Positions 25,379 to 32,278 of a DNA stretch of 45,298 bases are shown piece by piece. The stretch lies in IMG/VR virus record IMGVR_UViG_3300050132_000111, positions 1-45,298 of that record; one strand, given 5' to 3'. The notes under the pieces are model-generated. The model did no database searches, was not told the DNA's origin, and worked only from the letters and a program-made list of their open reading frames with translations. This DNA comes from a virus. The translations under genes were made by a program, and so were the position numbers. How positions within the stretch are numbered: the stretch's first letter is position 1; each line of letters starts with the position of its first letter.

Positions 25379-25756
25379 TTCAGTGCCGTGCCATGCCGTG
25401 CCTCGCCGGGCCATACCTCACCTCGCCCGGCCATAACTCACCACGCCAAGCCGAGCCACACCGTGCCGCGCCTCGCCTAGCCTGCCGCGCCATACGTTGC
25501 CCCGCCAAGCCGCACCCCGCCCGGCCCCGCCTATCCATGCCTGCCATGACCTGCCGTGCCACTCCATAACTCGCCATGCCATGGCACGACCGGCCTTGCC
25601 TGCCTCGCGTTGCCATGCCTAGCCTCACCCTGCCTGCCGTTCCGTGCCGAGCCTCACACTGCCACGCCATACCATGCCCGGCCGCGCCAAGCCTGCCTCG
25701 CCATAACTCGCCATGCCCATCCGCACCCTGCCGAGCCTTGCCTCACCTGCCGAGCC
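25379..25756. repeat. Degenerate pentanucleotide tract (CCNNN)n
   Basis: About 75 consecutive pentamers follow the rule CC plus three variable bases (CCATG, CCGTG, CCTCG, CCATA, CCGAG and so on), with occasional phase slips. Six-frame translation gives only low-complexity peptides (for example RHGMAR or GLAWRG types on the minus strand), so I do not call a gene. The tract fills the space between the leftward early genes and the terminase operon. Confidence 0.85.
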
Positions 25757-25758
25757 AA

Positions 25759-26274
25759 TCAGATCAACGCTTTACCCGGTCCAAGCTGCGCCACGCCACG
25801 CGCTTTCTTGAACTCCTCAACGACCGAAGCGACCTCCATAAACCGCGCATACTTCGCCTCAAACGCGCGGATATCAGCATCCGCCTGCCGAAGAATTTGC
25901 GCGCGAAAATCATCATCGGACATTGCGTTAGATAACGTCGTGTAGTTGCTTTCGCCACGCTCGCCAACCACAACTGACACAAAGGCCCTAACGGGTGCTT
26001 TCTGTTCGTCATCTTGCTGTTCGTCATCTTGATTGATGATAACGACATTCCGAATTATGTATTTCGCCTGATCCTCGCGGTATCGCGCGGCGGCCTTTAT
26101 GTCGTTCCACTCAAAAATAGGGTGAAGGACCGACGCATCATCCTTCGCCACAGCAACAACATCCGCCGGCTTGAAAAACCTCCCTTTCTCAATCTGGATT
26201 TTGTTCAGTTCTTCCCCAACGATCTGGGCAGAAACCGGGGCGAATGCCCCCGGCTTCCATTGATAGACCATCAT
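25759..26274 (-). CDS. Conserved phage protein of unknown function
   Basis: 171 residues. It begins MMVYQWKPGAFAPVSAQIVG, with FKPADVVAVAKDDASVLHPI, then FEWNDIKAAARYREDQAKYI, a pattern I recognise from hypothetical proteins of many temperate phages. The C-terminal half is helical and charged. Start and upstream stop overlap as ATGA, so it is co-translated with the next gene. The last codons touch the pentanucleotide tract. Confidence 0.75.
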   Translation of the reverse strand: MMVYQWKPGAFAPVSAQIVGEELNKIQIEKGRFFKPADVVAVAKDDASVLHPIFEWNDIKAAARYREDQAKYIIRNVVIINQDDEQQDDEQKAPVRAFVSVVVGERGESNYTTLSNAMSDDDFRAQILRQADADIRAFEAKYARFMEVASVVEEFKKARGVAQLGPGKALI

Positions 26275-26873
26275 ACGTTGTCACCCTCGCGGGCAACGTG
26301 AAACAGGCCAAACATACCATCCTTCTGCGGGCGCCATTCACCAACACCGATGCCGAACCCCGCGACGTTGAACAGATGCACAATCTGCTCATCGCTCAAA
26401 ACGCCCGCATTGTAGCGAATCTGAAGTTCAACGGACCATGGATCGAATTGCCCACGATAGCGGATATCCGCCGTCCCCATTCCGACCCTGACCATGTCTT
26501 CGCGCATGGTCGGCTCGCTGCCGTGGATTTTGATCAGATCGCCGTTGATGTGAAATGCGCCCCGCGCTTCAACTTTCGTCACACCGTCGATGTGCGAGCA
26601 TGCGTCAACTGCGGCGGCCTTGAATGCAACGGCAGGAAATCCCCAACCACCGCCGGGGAATGGATATAGGCTATCGATGAAATCCTGATGCGGGTCTTTC
26701 GCGGACTTCGCGGACTTCGCTTTCTTCATCTGCTTATCGAGCATTTCCTTCTTGGCCTTTTCCGACCATGCATGGCAGATAAGCGGCGAATCCCCGATCA
26801 ATCGCACGTTCATGGCGCGAAGATCGAAACGCGGCAGGGAAATTGTGGTAGTGGTTGCAGCAGCCTTGGCCAT
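26271..26873 (-). CDS. Conserved phage protein of unknown function (possible RAMP-like glycine loop)
   Basis: 200 residues with GGAG before the ATG. Recognisable family text: VRLIGDSPLICHAWSEKAKK, then GFPAVAFKAAAVDAC, MREDMVRVGMGTADIRYRGQ, and GFGIGVGEWRPQKDGMFGLF. This family is frequent in phage early regions but I know no proven function. The glycine-rich GxGxGEWRPxxDGxFG segment recalls loops of RAMP/ferredoxin-like RNA-binding proteins; this is a weak resemblance only. First gene of a two-gene operon with its own promoter. Confidence 0.75.
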   Translation of the reverse strand: MAKAAATTTTISLPRFDLRAMNVRLIGDSPLICHAWSEKAKKEMLDKQMKKAKSAKSAKDPHQDFIDSLYPFPGGGWGFPAVAFKAAAVDACSHIDGVTKVEARGAFHINGDLIKIHGSEPTMREDMVRVGMGTADIRYRGQFDPWSVELQIRYNAGVLSDEQIVHLFNVAGFGIGVGEWRPQKDGMFGLFHVAREGDNV

Positions 26874-26897
26874 GGGTAAGCTCCATCGTTTAGGTTA

Positions 26898-26963
26898 GGC
26901 CGAGTTCGATGTATCAGCATCGCCTCGGCCGATTTTATATACTCTCTATTTTTATGAATACAA
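26898..26963 (-). promoter_or_regulatory. Leftward promoter with hairpin leader
   Basis: On the minus strand TTGTAT (26963-26958), an 18-base spacer and TATAAA (26939-26934) form a candidate promoter. Just downstream, GGCCGAG and CTCGGCC flank an inner CGATG/CATCG pair (26898-26930), giving a long stem-loop in the 5' leader of the 26873 gene. It may be an operator or an RNA-level control element. Confidence 0.45.
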
Positions 26964-26972
26964 AGCGGAAAA

Positions 26973-27539
26973 TCACCGCCTCGCCTTAATCCCCCATCCC
27001 AAAGCCAGCGCCTCCAACCCGATTTGCAGCGCCCGCAACCCACCAAGCTGCGTCGCCCATTGTCCATCACACACGCCGCGCACCGTGCCCCAGTGCTGCG
27101 CCCCCACATGCCGCTCTGCAGCGCGCTGGTCGGTCCAGCACTTCGTTTGTGCGGCCCATAAATCCTCCTCCGACTGCGCTTCACCGGGGTCATCATCAAG
27201 ACCTGGCTCCGACGCATACATGGCGGTGGCAGTTACGCGGGGGGCCTCCCATGATCCCGACAGCGCAGCACGTAGACGCATACCCGCCTCGTGCTGATCG
27301 TCGGTTATCTGGCCGGCAAGGGAGTAATGGTCCAAAGGATCTGTCGCGACGGTTCGGCACGCGATGCGGGTTGTCCCGACCAGTTTGCTGTCATTACGCA
27401 ATCTGGATGTTGCAGCAAGACCATCCGCGCCGATGTCCGGGAGTGCCGATTGCGCCGCCGCGCGTTTTCGCTCTGCCTCGCGGATCGAGGCGCTTATCGC
27501 GGCTGTTGTCGTGGGGGATGTGTGGCGGGGGTTGGGCAA
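26973..27539 (-). CDS. Phage protein, DUF6456-like, start uncertain
   Basis: About 188 residues from a TTG at 27539 following GGA; there is no ATG early in the frame. A DPLDHYSLAGQITDDQHEAG segment followed by a helical region and a final LRALQIGLEALALGWGI recall DUF6456-type proteins, whose end is an LxxALDxLAxxWG helix. Function unknown; such genes are sometimes near late regulators. A shorter form from an internal Met is possible. Confidence 0.5.
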   Translation of the reverse strand: MPNPRHTSPTTTAAISASIREAERKRAAAQSALPDIGADGLAATSRLRNDSKLVGTTRIACRTVATDPLDHYSLAGQITDDQHEAGMRLRAALSGSWEAPRVTATAMYASEPGLDDDPGEAQSEEDLWAAQTKCWTDQRAAERHVGAQHWGTVRGVCDGQWATQLGGLRALQIGLEALALGWGIKARR

Positions 27540-27550
27540 TTGGCGCGATC

Positions 27551-27766
27551 CTAGAGGGTGGTTTGCGTTGTCATCGTGGCGCCCTTGGCTTCTTCCTCCA
27601 CGCTTTTGTAACCCCACCAAAAGGACCATTCACGGCTAGGCGAATGGTGTCCGGGTCGCTGCGGCCATGGGTCGGCCGCCCGCGCAGCCGCCTGCCCAGC
27701 CAACCAGTATGGCGATACGATCTCGACGGCGGCGGTCTGCGGGGTGGTTTGGGGCACGTCACTCAT
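27551..27766 (-). CDS. Small Rmf-like protein
   Basis: 71 residues. The core PYWLAGQAAARAADPWPQRP, then SREWSFWWGYKSVEEEAKG, has the plan of ribosome modulation factor homologues (G..A...G.....P.......W..G.), common in temperate phages of proteobacteria. The start overlaps the upstream stop as ATGA. Whether it binds ribosomes is unproven. Confidence 0.62.
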   Translation of the reverse strand: MSDVPQTTPQTAAVEIVSPYWLAGQAAARAADPWPQRPGHHSPSREWSFWWGYKSVEEEAKGATMTTQTTL

Positions 27767-28014
27767 CGCACATCTCCATGCTCAATCAATTCATCCAAAA
27801 TCAAAGCCCGCGACCTGACCGTGGCGAAAAGACGATCTCGCGTCGCATCATTGTATGGCTGTCCGACGACGGCGGATTTGATGGCGTCGCTGTCGAATAT
27901 CGCGGTGAGGGCGTCGATCTGGGGTTGGCAGACCACACCGTTCATGTGCAGCCCGCCGCATTGATTGCATCGGGTCACACAGATCGGCCCGATCAGGGGT
28001 TGGCGATCGGTCAT
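27763..28014 (-). CDS. Small protein with N-terminal cysteine pair
   Basis: 83 residues from the ATG at 28014, preceded by a GGGGGCAGAGAA sequence. MTDRQPLIGPICVTRCNQCG has a C-x3-C-x2-C cluster and a later Cys (GVVC), suggesting a metal-binding knuckle. The rest is helical (YNDATRDRLFATVRSRALIL). Family not recognised. Confidence 0.65.
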   Translation of the reverse strand: MTDRQPLIGPICVTRCNQCGGLHMNGVVCQPQIDALTAIFDSDAIKSAVVGQPYNDATRDRLFATVRSRALILDELIEHGDVR

Positions 28015-28047
28015 TTCTCTGCCCCCGGACACCAAACACGGCACCAA

Positions 28048-28182
28048 TCAATCGCCCTCGCGTTGCATCTGGCGCCATTGAGGCAGCATTTCCCAATAGC
28101 TGTCTTGATCTGGATAAACGAAATCGCCTAGCGCGCTTTCGATGTATTCTGGCATCTCATCATCGATCTGGGGGATGGTCAT
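28048..28182 (-). CDS. Small acidic hypothetical protein
   Basis: 44 residues (MTIPQIDDEMPEYIESALGD, then FVYPDQDSYWEMLPQWRQMQ). Its ATG shares one base with the upstream TAA (TAATG), which supports real coupled translation. No family recognised. Confidence 0.6.
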   Translation of the reverse strand: MTIPQIDDEMPEYIESALGDFVYPDQDSYWEMLPQWRQMQREGD

Positions 28183-28337
28183 TATTCAACATCCACCCAC
28201 TGCCCGCACCACCAATTCCCCATCACTGGCGGAAACACCCCCACAACCTCACCCTCATCATCAATCACCACGGTTGGCGGATGCGCGCGGCATTCGCGGT
28301 CGTGGTGGAATGCGCAGGTGTCACAAGTTTTCATCAT
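28182..28337 (-). CDS. Cysteine-rich small phage protein
   Basis: 51 residues from the ATG overlapping the upstream TGA. CDTCAFHHDRECRAHPPTVV, followed by FPPVMGNWWCGQW, gives four spaced cysteines in a layout I recognise from small zinc-binding phage proteins (CxxC ... CRxxPP ... WCGxW). Likely a zinc-stabilised fold; partner unknown. Confidence 0.7.
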   Translation of the reverse strand: MMKTCDTCAFHHDRECRAHPPTVVIDDEGEVVGVFPPVMGNWWCGQWVDVE

Positions 28338-28522
28338 TTCCCAAACCACCACATGATTTTACGCCATAACGACGGCCCATCAACATACGTCACCTCGACC
28401 GGCGTCGAATACGGCCGATCGTCATCCCATCTCCGCGCCTGCGAATACTCCGGGTCGTGTTCGTCCGGAATGACGGTGACGCGCGGGAGAAAGCGGCCTT
28501 TGGTGTCGCGCTGTTGGGTCAT
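28334..28522 (-). CDS. Small hypothetical protein
   Basis: 62 residues from MTQQRDTKGRFLPRVTVIPD. It contains an acidic, aromatic centre and ends SLWRKIMWWFGK, an amphipathic basic-aromatic helix that could contact a membrane. Both ends overlap neighbouring genes by four bases. Function unknown. Confidence 0.6.
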   Translation of the reverse strand: MTQQRDTKGRFLPRVTVIPDEHDPEYSQARRWDDDRPYSTPVEVTYVDGPSLWRKIMWWFGK

Positions 28523-28623
28523 ACCATCCCCCTGATCTGCGCCCGTTGCGCCGTCCCATCCGAAAACCCGCGCATCCAATCGGCCGATTCCAAACCTAAC
28601 GGCGTGAAATGGCAAAGCGCCAT
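28519..28623 (-). CDS. Very small hypothetical protein, first in leftward operon
   Basis: 34 residues (MALCHFTPLGLESADWMRGF). The stop overlaps the next ATG as ATGA, the main support for it. Its short W-x-x-G-F segment recalls the C-terminal half of Rmf-like proteins. The ribosome site is poor, so the start is uncertain. Confidence 0.45.
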   Translation of the reverse strand: MALCHFTPLGLESADWMRGFSDGTAQRAQIRGMV

Positions 28624-28858
28624 CGTCCAGCCGGATAGGTATTCATGGTAGCTGTGGGAATCTGCGGGCTGCAATGGGTATGGAATGCCGGACAAGGGTA
28701 TGCCTCACAACATGTTGTGTGCGTAGTTATATGCCACACTGCGGGGGGGCGTCGCAACTAGGTATGCAACATTTGTTGGGGAACGGTGGAATTGTTGTTG
28801 ACGTGGTTACGTTGCTGGCGTAGGTTGTCGTTATCGGAACACGAACGGAGAGACGGAA
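28624..28858. promoter_or_regulatory. Divergent control region with paired palindromes
   Basis: No gene is seen here. A perfect 14-bp palindrome CACAACATGTTGTG lies at 28706-28719. A related imperfect one, GCAACATTTGTTGG, lies at 28766-28779, with centres 60 bp apart. A rightward promoter TTGACG, 17 bases, TAGGTT lies at 28798-28826 before the gene at 28859. Leftward elements are less clear (TATAAC near 28729). This looks like operator pairs between divergent transcripts. Confidence 0.6.
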
Positions 28859-29302
28859 ATGGACAAATTCAACGAGACCAATGCCGGCGCTGCCTTCATC
28901 GCCACCGCCAATAGCCGCGAGACATCGCCCGAGATCATGATGGCGATTGCGTTTTTTGCCCGCGATGAGGCCGAGGCGGTTGCTATCTGGGAGGGTGATG
29001 AGCTCGGCACCGCCTGCACACTCACCGACATCTGGGAGCACGCCACCAAAAACGGCTTGCTCGGCGATGGGTCTGATCTGTGTTGGGGGGCGGCTGGCAG
29101 CAAATGGTTTGAGGCCGCGAAATCTCCCCGCTACGTCGTGATGCACACCGACGAATACGGCGAGCAGCACCAGCTTACCGGCGCGTGGGAAGCCGGTAGC
29201 CCCGAGGCGGCGATTGCTCAGATGCTGTCCGAGATGGGCGCCGAGGATGATGGCATGTGGCAGGCGGTTGAGGTGACCGATGAGCGCGAGGTCATTGCCT
29301 GA
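28859..29302 (+). CDS. Acidic phage protein of unknown function
   Basis: 147 residues; ACGGAGAGACGGAA precedes the ATG. The composition is strongly acidic with many Trp and Ala (DKFNETNAGAAFIATANSRE, then AVAIWEGDELGTACTLTDIW, then MGAEDDGMWQAVEVTDEREV). Acidic, DNA-mimic-like composition is compatible with an anti-restriction or regulator-inhibiting early protein, but no family match is seen. First gene of a three-gene rightward operon. Confidence 0.7.
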   Translation: MDKFNETNAGAAFIATANSRETSPEIMMAIAFFARDEAEAVAIWEGDELGTACTLTDIWEHATKNGLLGDGSDLCWGAAGSKWFEAAKSPRYVVMHTDEYGEQHQLTGAWEAGSPEAAIAQMLSEMGAEDDGMWQAVEVTDEREVIA

Positions 29303-29329
29303 CACACACACACCCGAGGAGAGACGAAA

Positions 29330-29593
29330 ATGGTCACCATCAACATCGCCGACGCTGCCTATCTCACGATCATCAATCGCGCTCTCGACCTATTCAATGA
29401 GACGCGTGAGGCCGATCTTGCTGCCGCCGATGCCGCCCTGCGCAGTGCCCAGGCGCGGAAGGAAATCACCCCGGATATCGTGGGTATCACCCCGCTGGCT
29501 CAATCGATCGCCGAATTTATGTCGCTGTCCGGCCCTTGGTCTGAGGATGATGGAGAATTCGCCGGTATCGCCGGCTACGCGGTGGCCGTCTGA
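29330..29593 (+). CDS. Small acidic phage protein
   Basis: 87 residues following GGAGAGACGAAA. It is helical and acidic (AAYLTIINRALDLFNETREA, then DLAAADAALRSAQARKEITP). It is the second of three rightward genes and ends one base before the next start. Function unknown. Confidence 0.65.
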   Translation: MVTINIADAAYLTIINRALDLFNETREADLAAADAALRSAQARKEITPDIVGITPLAQSIAEFMSLSGPWSEDDGEFAGIAGYAVAV

Positions 29594-29594
29594 C

Positions 29595-29819
29595 ATGGAC
29601 GCCACCACCCTCCGCGCCTGGCGCACCCACCGCAACCTCTCACGTCGAGAGGCTGCGGCCATGCTCGGGGTGCGCGTGCGAACGCTGGAGGGGTTGGAGA
29701 ATGATCCGCAGTCTGACAGCGTGCTTTGGGAGCCGATCGGGATCATTGTTGAGTTGCGGAATGAGATCGATCGGCTGACGGCGGCCAGTTCGACGGAACC
29801 TACGTCCGCCATTGGGTGA
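29595..29819 (+). CDS. Small helix-turn-helix protein
   Basis: 74 residues from the ATG at 29595. The core WRTHRNLSRREAAAMLGVRV, then RTLEGLENDP, is a clear Xre-like helix-turn-helix (L-S-R-R-E-A-A x M-L-G-V), followed by a helix that could dimerise. It may regulate the divergent promoter region upstream. Cro-like function is inferred from size and fold only. Confidence 0.7.
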   Translation: MDATTLRAWRTHRNLSRREAAAMLGVRVRTLEGLENDPQSDSVLWEPIGIIVELRNEIDRLTAASSTEPTSAIG

Positions 29820-29852
29820 AGAAAACCGCGCCTCTTAGCGCGTGTTTGCCGA

Positions 29853-29921
29853 CCGTCCCCTAATCCGTCCCCTAATGATCTCTCGGCTGGGGACGGAATG
29901 GGTCTCACTCCAACCCATTCC
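29853..29921. terminator. Inverted repeats between convergent genes
   Basis: A 12-base direct repeat CCGTCCCCTAAT occurs twice at 29853-29876. Its second CCGTCCCC pairs with GGGGACGG at 29889-29896. A second hairpin GGAATGGGT/ACCCATTCC (29895-29903 with 29913-29921) overlaps the end of the leftward gene. No T-run follows, so intrinsic termination is uncertain, but the place between convergent operons fits a terminator. Confidence 0.45.
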
Positions 29922-30273
29922 GCGTGCACTTCGCACATTTGAAAACCGTTTTCGACGCCGGAGTATGCCACGCCCGGCACGATGTCCGACTGCACTGACG
30001 CGGCCTCACCACAACCACTTCCGGCGCCGGCTTGCGCATACTGATGAGCCGCACAGCCTTTGGAGGCGCCGGCTCGCCATTACGCGCATGTCGCCCCCTT
30101 AACAGCGTCAACCGCCCACCCACGCCGCCCATGGGCCTACCCGTGAGCATGGCGATGCGCTCGCAGTCGTGTTTTTTCATGCGGCGGCCGTGAACGAATG
30201 GACGCAACAGATCGTCTTCGGCGGCTGTCCAGAATGCTAGGCCGTTGTGGGAGGGTTTTATGGCGGCGCTCAT
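29905..30273 (-). CDS. SANT/GcrA-like DNA-binding protein with C-terminal cysteines
   Basis: 122 residues from the ATG at 30273. FWTAAEDDLLRPFVHGRRMK, then DCERIAMLTGRPMGGVGGRL, is a Myb/SANT-like helix-turn-helix resembling the N-terminus of GcrA regulators. The C-terminus carries QCSRTSCRAWHTP and FKCAKCTRNGLE, a probable zinc site. It is last in its leftward operon and coupled to the DUF551 gene (ATGA). It is a second, divergent member beside the clear GcrA at 39818-40261. Confidence 0.6.
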   Translation of the reverse strand: MSAAIKPSHNGLAFWTAAEDDLLRPFVHGRRMKKHDCERIAMLTGRPMGGVGGRLTLLRGRHARNGEPAPPKAVRLISMRKPAPEVVVVRPRQCSRTSCRAWHTPASKTVFKCAKCTRNGLE

Positions 30274-30500
30274 GGGCGATCCATCCAATGCGTAGGCTCA
30301 CGCAACTCACAAACACAAAACCCCGCATCAGGATGCCACTCGCACATGCCTGCGAATTCTGGCAGGTCTGCGCGTGGTGGGGCGTAGACGATGATGGGGC
30401 GATCGTGGGGGGCGGTGGCTATTGGTTGCCATCCAGCGGCGTCGCGTTGGCGCTCGATCTCATCCTGCATGTGGTCAAGCTTCGTCTGTATCGCGGCCAT
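30270..30500 (-). CDS. DUF551-like protein
   Basis: 76 residues. A predicted coiled N-terminal helix (KLDHMQDEIERQRD) precedes WQPIATAPHDRPIIVYAPPR and a final ELREPTHWMD, matching DUF551 (WxPIxTAPxDG ... HWM). These are common accessory phage proteins without known function. Confidence 0.75.
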   Translation of the reverse strand: MAAIQTKLDHMQDEIERQRDAAGWQPIATAPHDRPIIVYAPPRADLPEFAGMCEWHPDAGFCVCELREPTHWMDRP

Positions 30501-30567
30501 TGCCTGGCGATACCGTTATTTCGATGGGTTTAACCATTGCGGCCTCCGGGTGGGTTCGATGCATCGC

Positions 30568-30765
30568 TTAACATGCCTCATTTACCTTTCGTGTGGCGTC
30601 GCTGGACGGCCTCTGGGGATTTTCTGGTGGGGTAGCCGCCCGCGCAACCCCGACTGGCGTCAAGCGCCACTGGCTGGTGTGGCCGCCGCGCACCCCGAAC
30701 GGCCCCCATCTGAGTTCAACACAGCCCGGCCATGCGAACGACAAGCTTTTCAGCGCGGCGACCAT
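30568..30765 (-). pseudogene. Possible frameshifted continuation of the 31025-30750 gene
   Basis: In the frame one base away from the upstream gene, translation reads GEYHGAVWCAMVAALKSLSF, which resembles the usual ending of the upstream family (VWxAMIDAAL). The frame change falls at a run of five C (plus 30792-30796). An ATG at 30765 allows separate translation of 65 residues ending RKVNEAC. The later part (HTSQWRLTPVG) is of unclear origin. Either a degraded gene or two overlapping genes. Confidence 0.35.
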
Positions 30766-31025
30766 CGCACACCAGACCGCTCCGTGGTATTCCCCCGGCC
30801 TCTGTATTCGTAACCCGCGTCTTTCATCGCCTCGGAAGGCTCGCGCATCGCCTCGATAGCAGCGCGGGCCAGTGCGCGGGTGTCCTCGACGCGGTTTCTC
30901 CCTTGGTGCCCTCCGGCGATCAATTCGCGCCACCTGTCCCAGTCCTCCGGGCGAGGTTGGCGCGAGACGTGCGCGTCGTGAATCGCCTTGGCGACTCGCT
31001 CGATCATCTCGTTGGTTTCGGTCAT
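30750..31025 (-). CDS. Conserved small phage protein, probably shortened by frameshift
   Basis: 91 residues: MTETNEMIERVAKAIHDAHV, then WRELIAGGHQ, and ARAAIEAMREPSEAMKDAGY. The text matches a widespread phage family, but the last 12 residues after YEYRGRG depart from it, and the expected ending is found in the overlapping frame downstream. The start overlaps the upstream stop by four bases. Function of the family unknown. Confidence 0.65.
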   Translation of the reverse strand: MTETNEMIERVAKAIHDAHVSRQPRPEDWDRWRELIAGGHQGRNRVEDTRALARAAIEAMREPSEAMKDAGYEYRGRGNTTERSGVRWSPR

Positions 31026-31258
31026 GCGCTGATCTCCACAATCTGCACGGACAGCACCTCAATGAGCGCTCCGCATTCGTCACACTCGGGGAACTGATCG
31101 GTGCCGTCGGCGTGCCATGATGCGTCGTCGTTCTCGCAGGCATCCACGAGAATAACGGTGCCGCAGCACGGGCAATCCACTTGCCAGTCCAGCGGCTTCA
31201 GCCGAGCCTTGTGAAAGGTGGGCAACGGCGGCTCGATCGTGTCGGGGGTATCGCTCAT
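31022..31258 (-). CDS. Zinc-ribbon-like small protein
   Basis: 78 residues. WQVDCPCCGTVILVDACEND and FPECDECGALIEVLSVQIVE provide two CxxC knuckles about 30 residues apart, a plausible zinc ribbon. Both ends overlap neighbours. Such proteins often bind nucleic acid, but no target is evident. Confidence 0.7.
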   Translation of the reverse strand: MSDTPDTIEPPLPTFHKARLKPLDWQVDCPCCGTVILVDACENDDASWHADGTDQFPECDECGALIEVLSVQIVEISA

Positions 31259-31518
31259 GGCGTTGTCACCTTCGTCACCTGAACCTCAAATTCGCGGCTG
31301 GTGCCGTCATCGTCACCCCATGGGCCGATCAGGAACCCGGTGATTATGACCGGGATGGGCTCGCAGAGCGTAGGCCCGGCGGGATTTACCATTGCACGCA
31401 TCAACGCATGGCGGCCGCCCTGGATGTCTAGAATCGCGAAGTCGGATTTCAGTTTGGGCGGTTTACGTGTGGATTTGGTGGGCTTCGTGGTGTTCAGGTT
31501 CGATGTGGTGTCTGGCAT
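31255..31518 (-). CDS. Small hypothetical protein
   Basis: 87 residues. A basic Thr/Lys N-terminus (TTKPTKSTRKPPKLKSDF) is followed by a beta-rich domain (FAILDIQGGRHALMRAMVNP, then PIPVIITGFLIGPWGDDDGT). It is coupled to the zinc-ribbon gene. Family not recognised. Confidence 0.65.
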   Translation of the reverse strand: MPDTTSNLNTTKPTKSTRKPPKLKSDFAILDIQGGRHALMRAMVNPAGPTLCEPIPVIITGFLIGPWGDDDGTSREFEVQVTKVTTP

Positions 31519-31525
31519 GGTGTTT

Positions 31526-31687
31526 TTAGCTCCGTGGTGGTGTCGCCTGCGCCGTCATGGCATCAGGCCGGTAGGGTAGCGGCGGGGAGGGCTGTGTGGG
31601 CCTGTGTCGTGGTTGGGTGGCGTTAACGATCGTCATGTTGGTTTTACCTTCGCGTAATGCGGCTTCTGCGGTCAGTTGCGGCCTCAT
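31526..31687 (-). CDS. Small proline-rich hypothetical protein
   Basis: 53 residues from the ATG at 31687, or 36 from an internal ATG preceded by GAAGG. The sequence MRPQLTAEAALREGKTNMTI is followed by a Pro/Arg-rich tail. It opens the leftward operon that starts at the GGGACAT control region. Coding status is uncertain. Confidence 0.4.
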   Translation of the reverse strand: MRPQLTAEAALREGKTNMTIVNATQPRHRPTQPSPPLPYRPDAMTAQATPPRS

Positions 31688-31746
31688 GCAACACCCCACG
31701 ATTTCAGCACGTCGGGGATTTCCCGAGCCAGTGACGTGTCTTGAGA

Positions 31747-31960
31747 ATGTCCCGCCCGATCCAACGGGACATTTGGGGGTATATGTTTACATATACACCC
31801 CGCTCCAATGTCCCTCTCCGGGGACATCGCAAAACCCCGAAATGTCCCGATGTCCCTGATGGATGTCCCCGGACATGTCCCCGGACCATTCCGGTATAAA
31901 TTGAATAACCATTTAATCAATATATTTATTGACATTGAGCCGAACATTTTATAAAACCTT
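31747..31960. promoter_or_regulatory. GGGACAT/ATGTCCC site array with AT-rich segment (control region or replication origin)
   Basis: Exact heptamers ATGTCCC or GGGACAT occur at 31747, 31766, 31808, 31821, 31842, 31850, 31863 and 31875, several as inverted pairs. A GGGGTATATGT/ACATATAC-CCC palindrome lies at 31775-31801. An AT-rich stretch follows at 31892-31960 with divergent promoters: rightward TTGACA (31929) and TATAAA (31950), leftward TTGATT and TATACC. More copies lie at 32218 and 32252. The array is next to the replication protein gene. Confidence 0.65.
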
Positions 31961-31982
31961 CCATGAACATTGGAGAGAACAT

Positions 31983-32204
31983 ATGAATATCGAGACGGAC
32001 ATACCAATTCCAGAGGGCCGATGCGCAGGCCGGAAGGCCATTTATCCGTTTGCAAAGATGCCAATTGGTGGAAGTTTCGCACTCCCTCCATCCGAGGCTG
32101 CCCGCATCGGTGCCGCAGCCAAAAAATGGAAGTCTCGACATCCGGGTTGGGATTACAAGACCCACAAAACCGCCGAAAGCGTCCGCATCTGGCGCACCGG
32201 GTAG
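31983..32204 (+). CDS. Small basic phage protein between site arrays
   Basis: 73 residues from the ATG at 31983 with GGAGAG 6-8 bases upstream and a strong promoter before it. It reads KAIYPFAKMPIGGSFALPPS, then AARIGAAAKKWKSRHPGWDY, and ends SVRIWRTG. This YPFxxMxxGxSF ... AAxxWxxRHP pattern is familiar from small phage proteins probably related to DNA binding. It is flanked by GGGACAT copies on both sides, so it is a candidate for the protein that binds them. Confidence 0.7.
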   Translation: MNIETDIPIPEGRCAGRKAIYPFAKMPIGGSFALPPSEAARIGAAAKKWKSRHPGWDYKTHKTAESVRIWRTG

Positions 32205-32217
32205 CGCCATTCCAGAC

Positions 32218-32258
32218 GGGACATCTGAACTATCAAATCGTGTCCCGTCTGATGTCCC
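32218..32258. repeat. Inverted GGGACAT/TGTCCC sites downstream of the small gene
   Basis: ACGGGACA (32216-32223) and TGTCCCGT (32241-32248) form an inverted repeat across 17 bases, and a further ATGTCCC lies at 32252-32258. Same heptamer as the upstream array. Located between the ends of the convergent small gene and replication gene, so it may also act as a hairpin terminator. Confidence 0.55.
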
Positions 32259-32278
32259 GGCAAATTTGTTGTATGTTT

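Noticed and set aside
25379-25756. CRISPR array or coding repeat protein
   Set aside because: Units are five bases with no spacers, and translations are pure low complexity in all frames.
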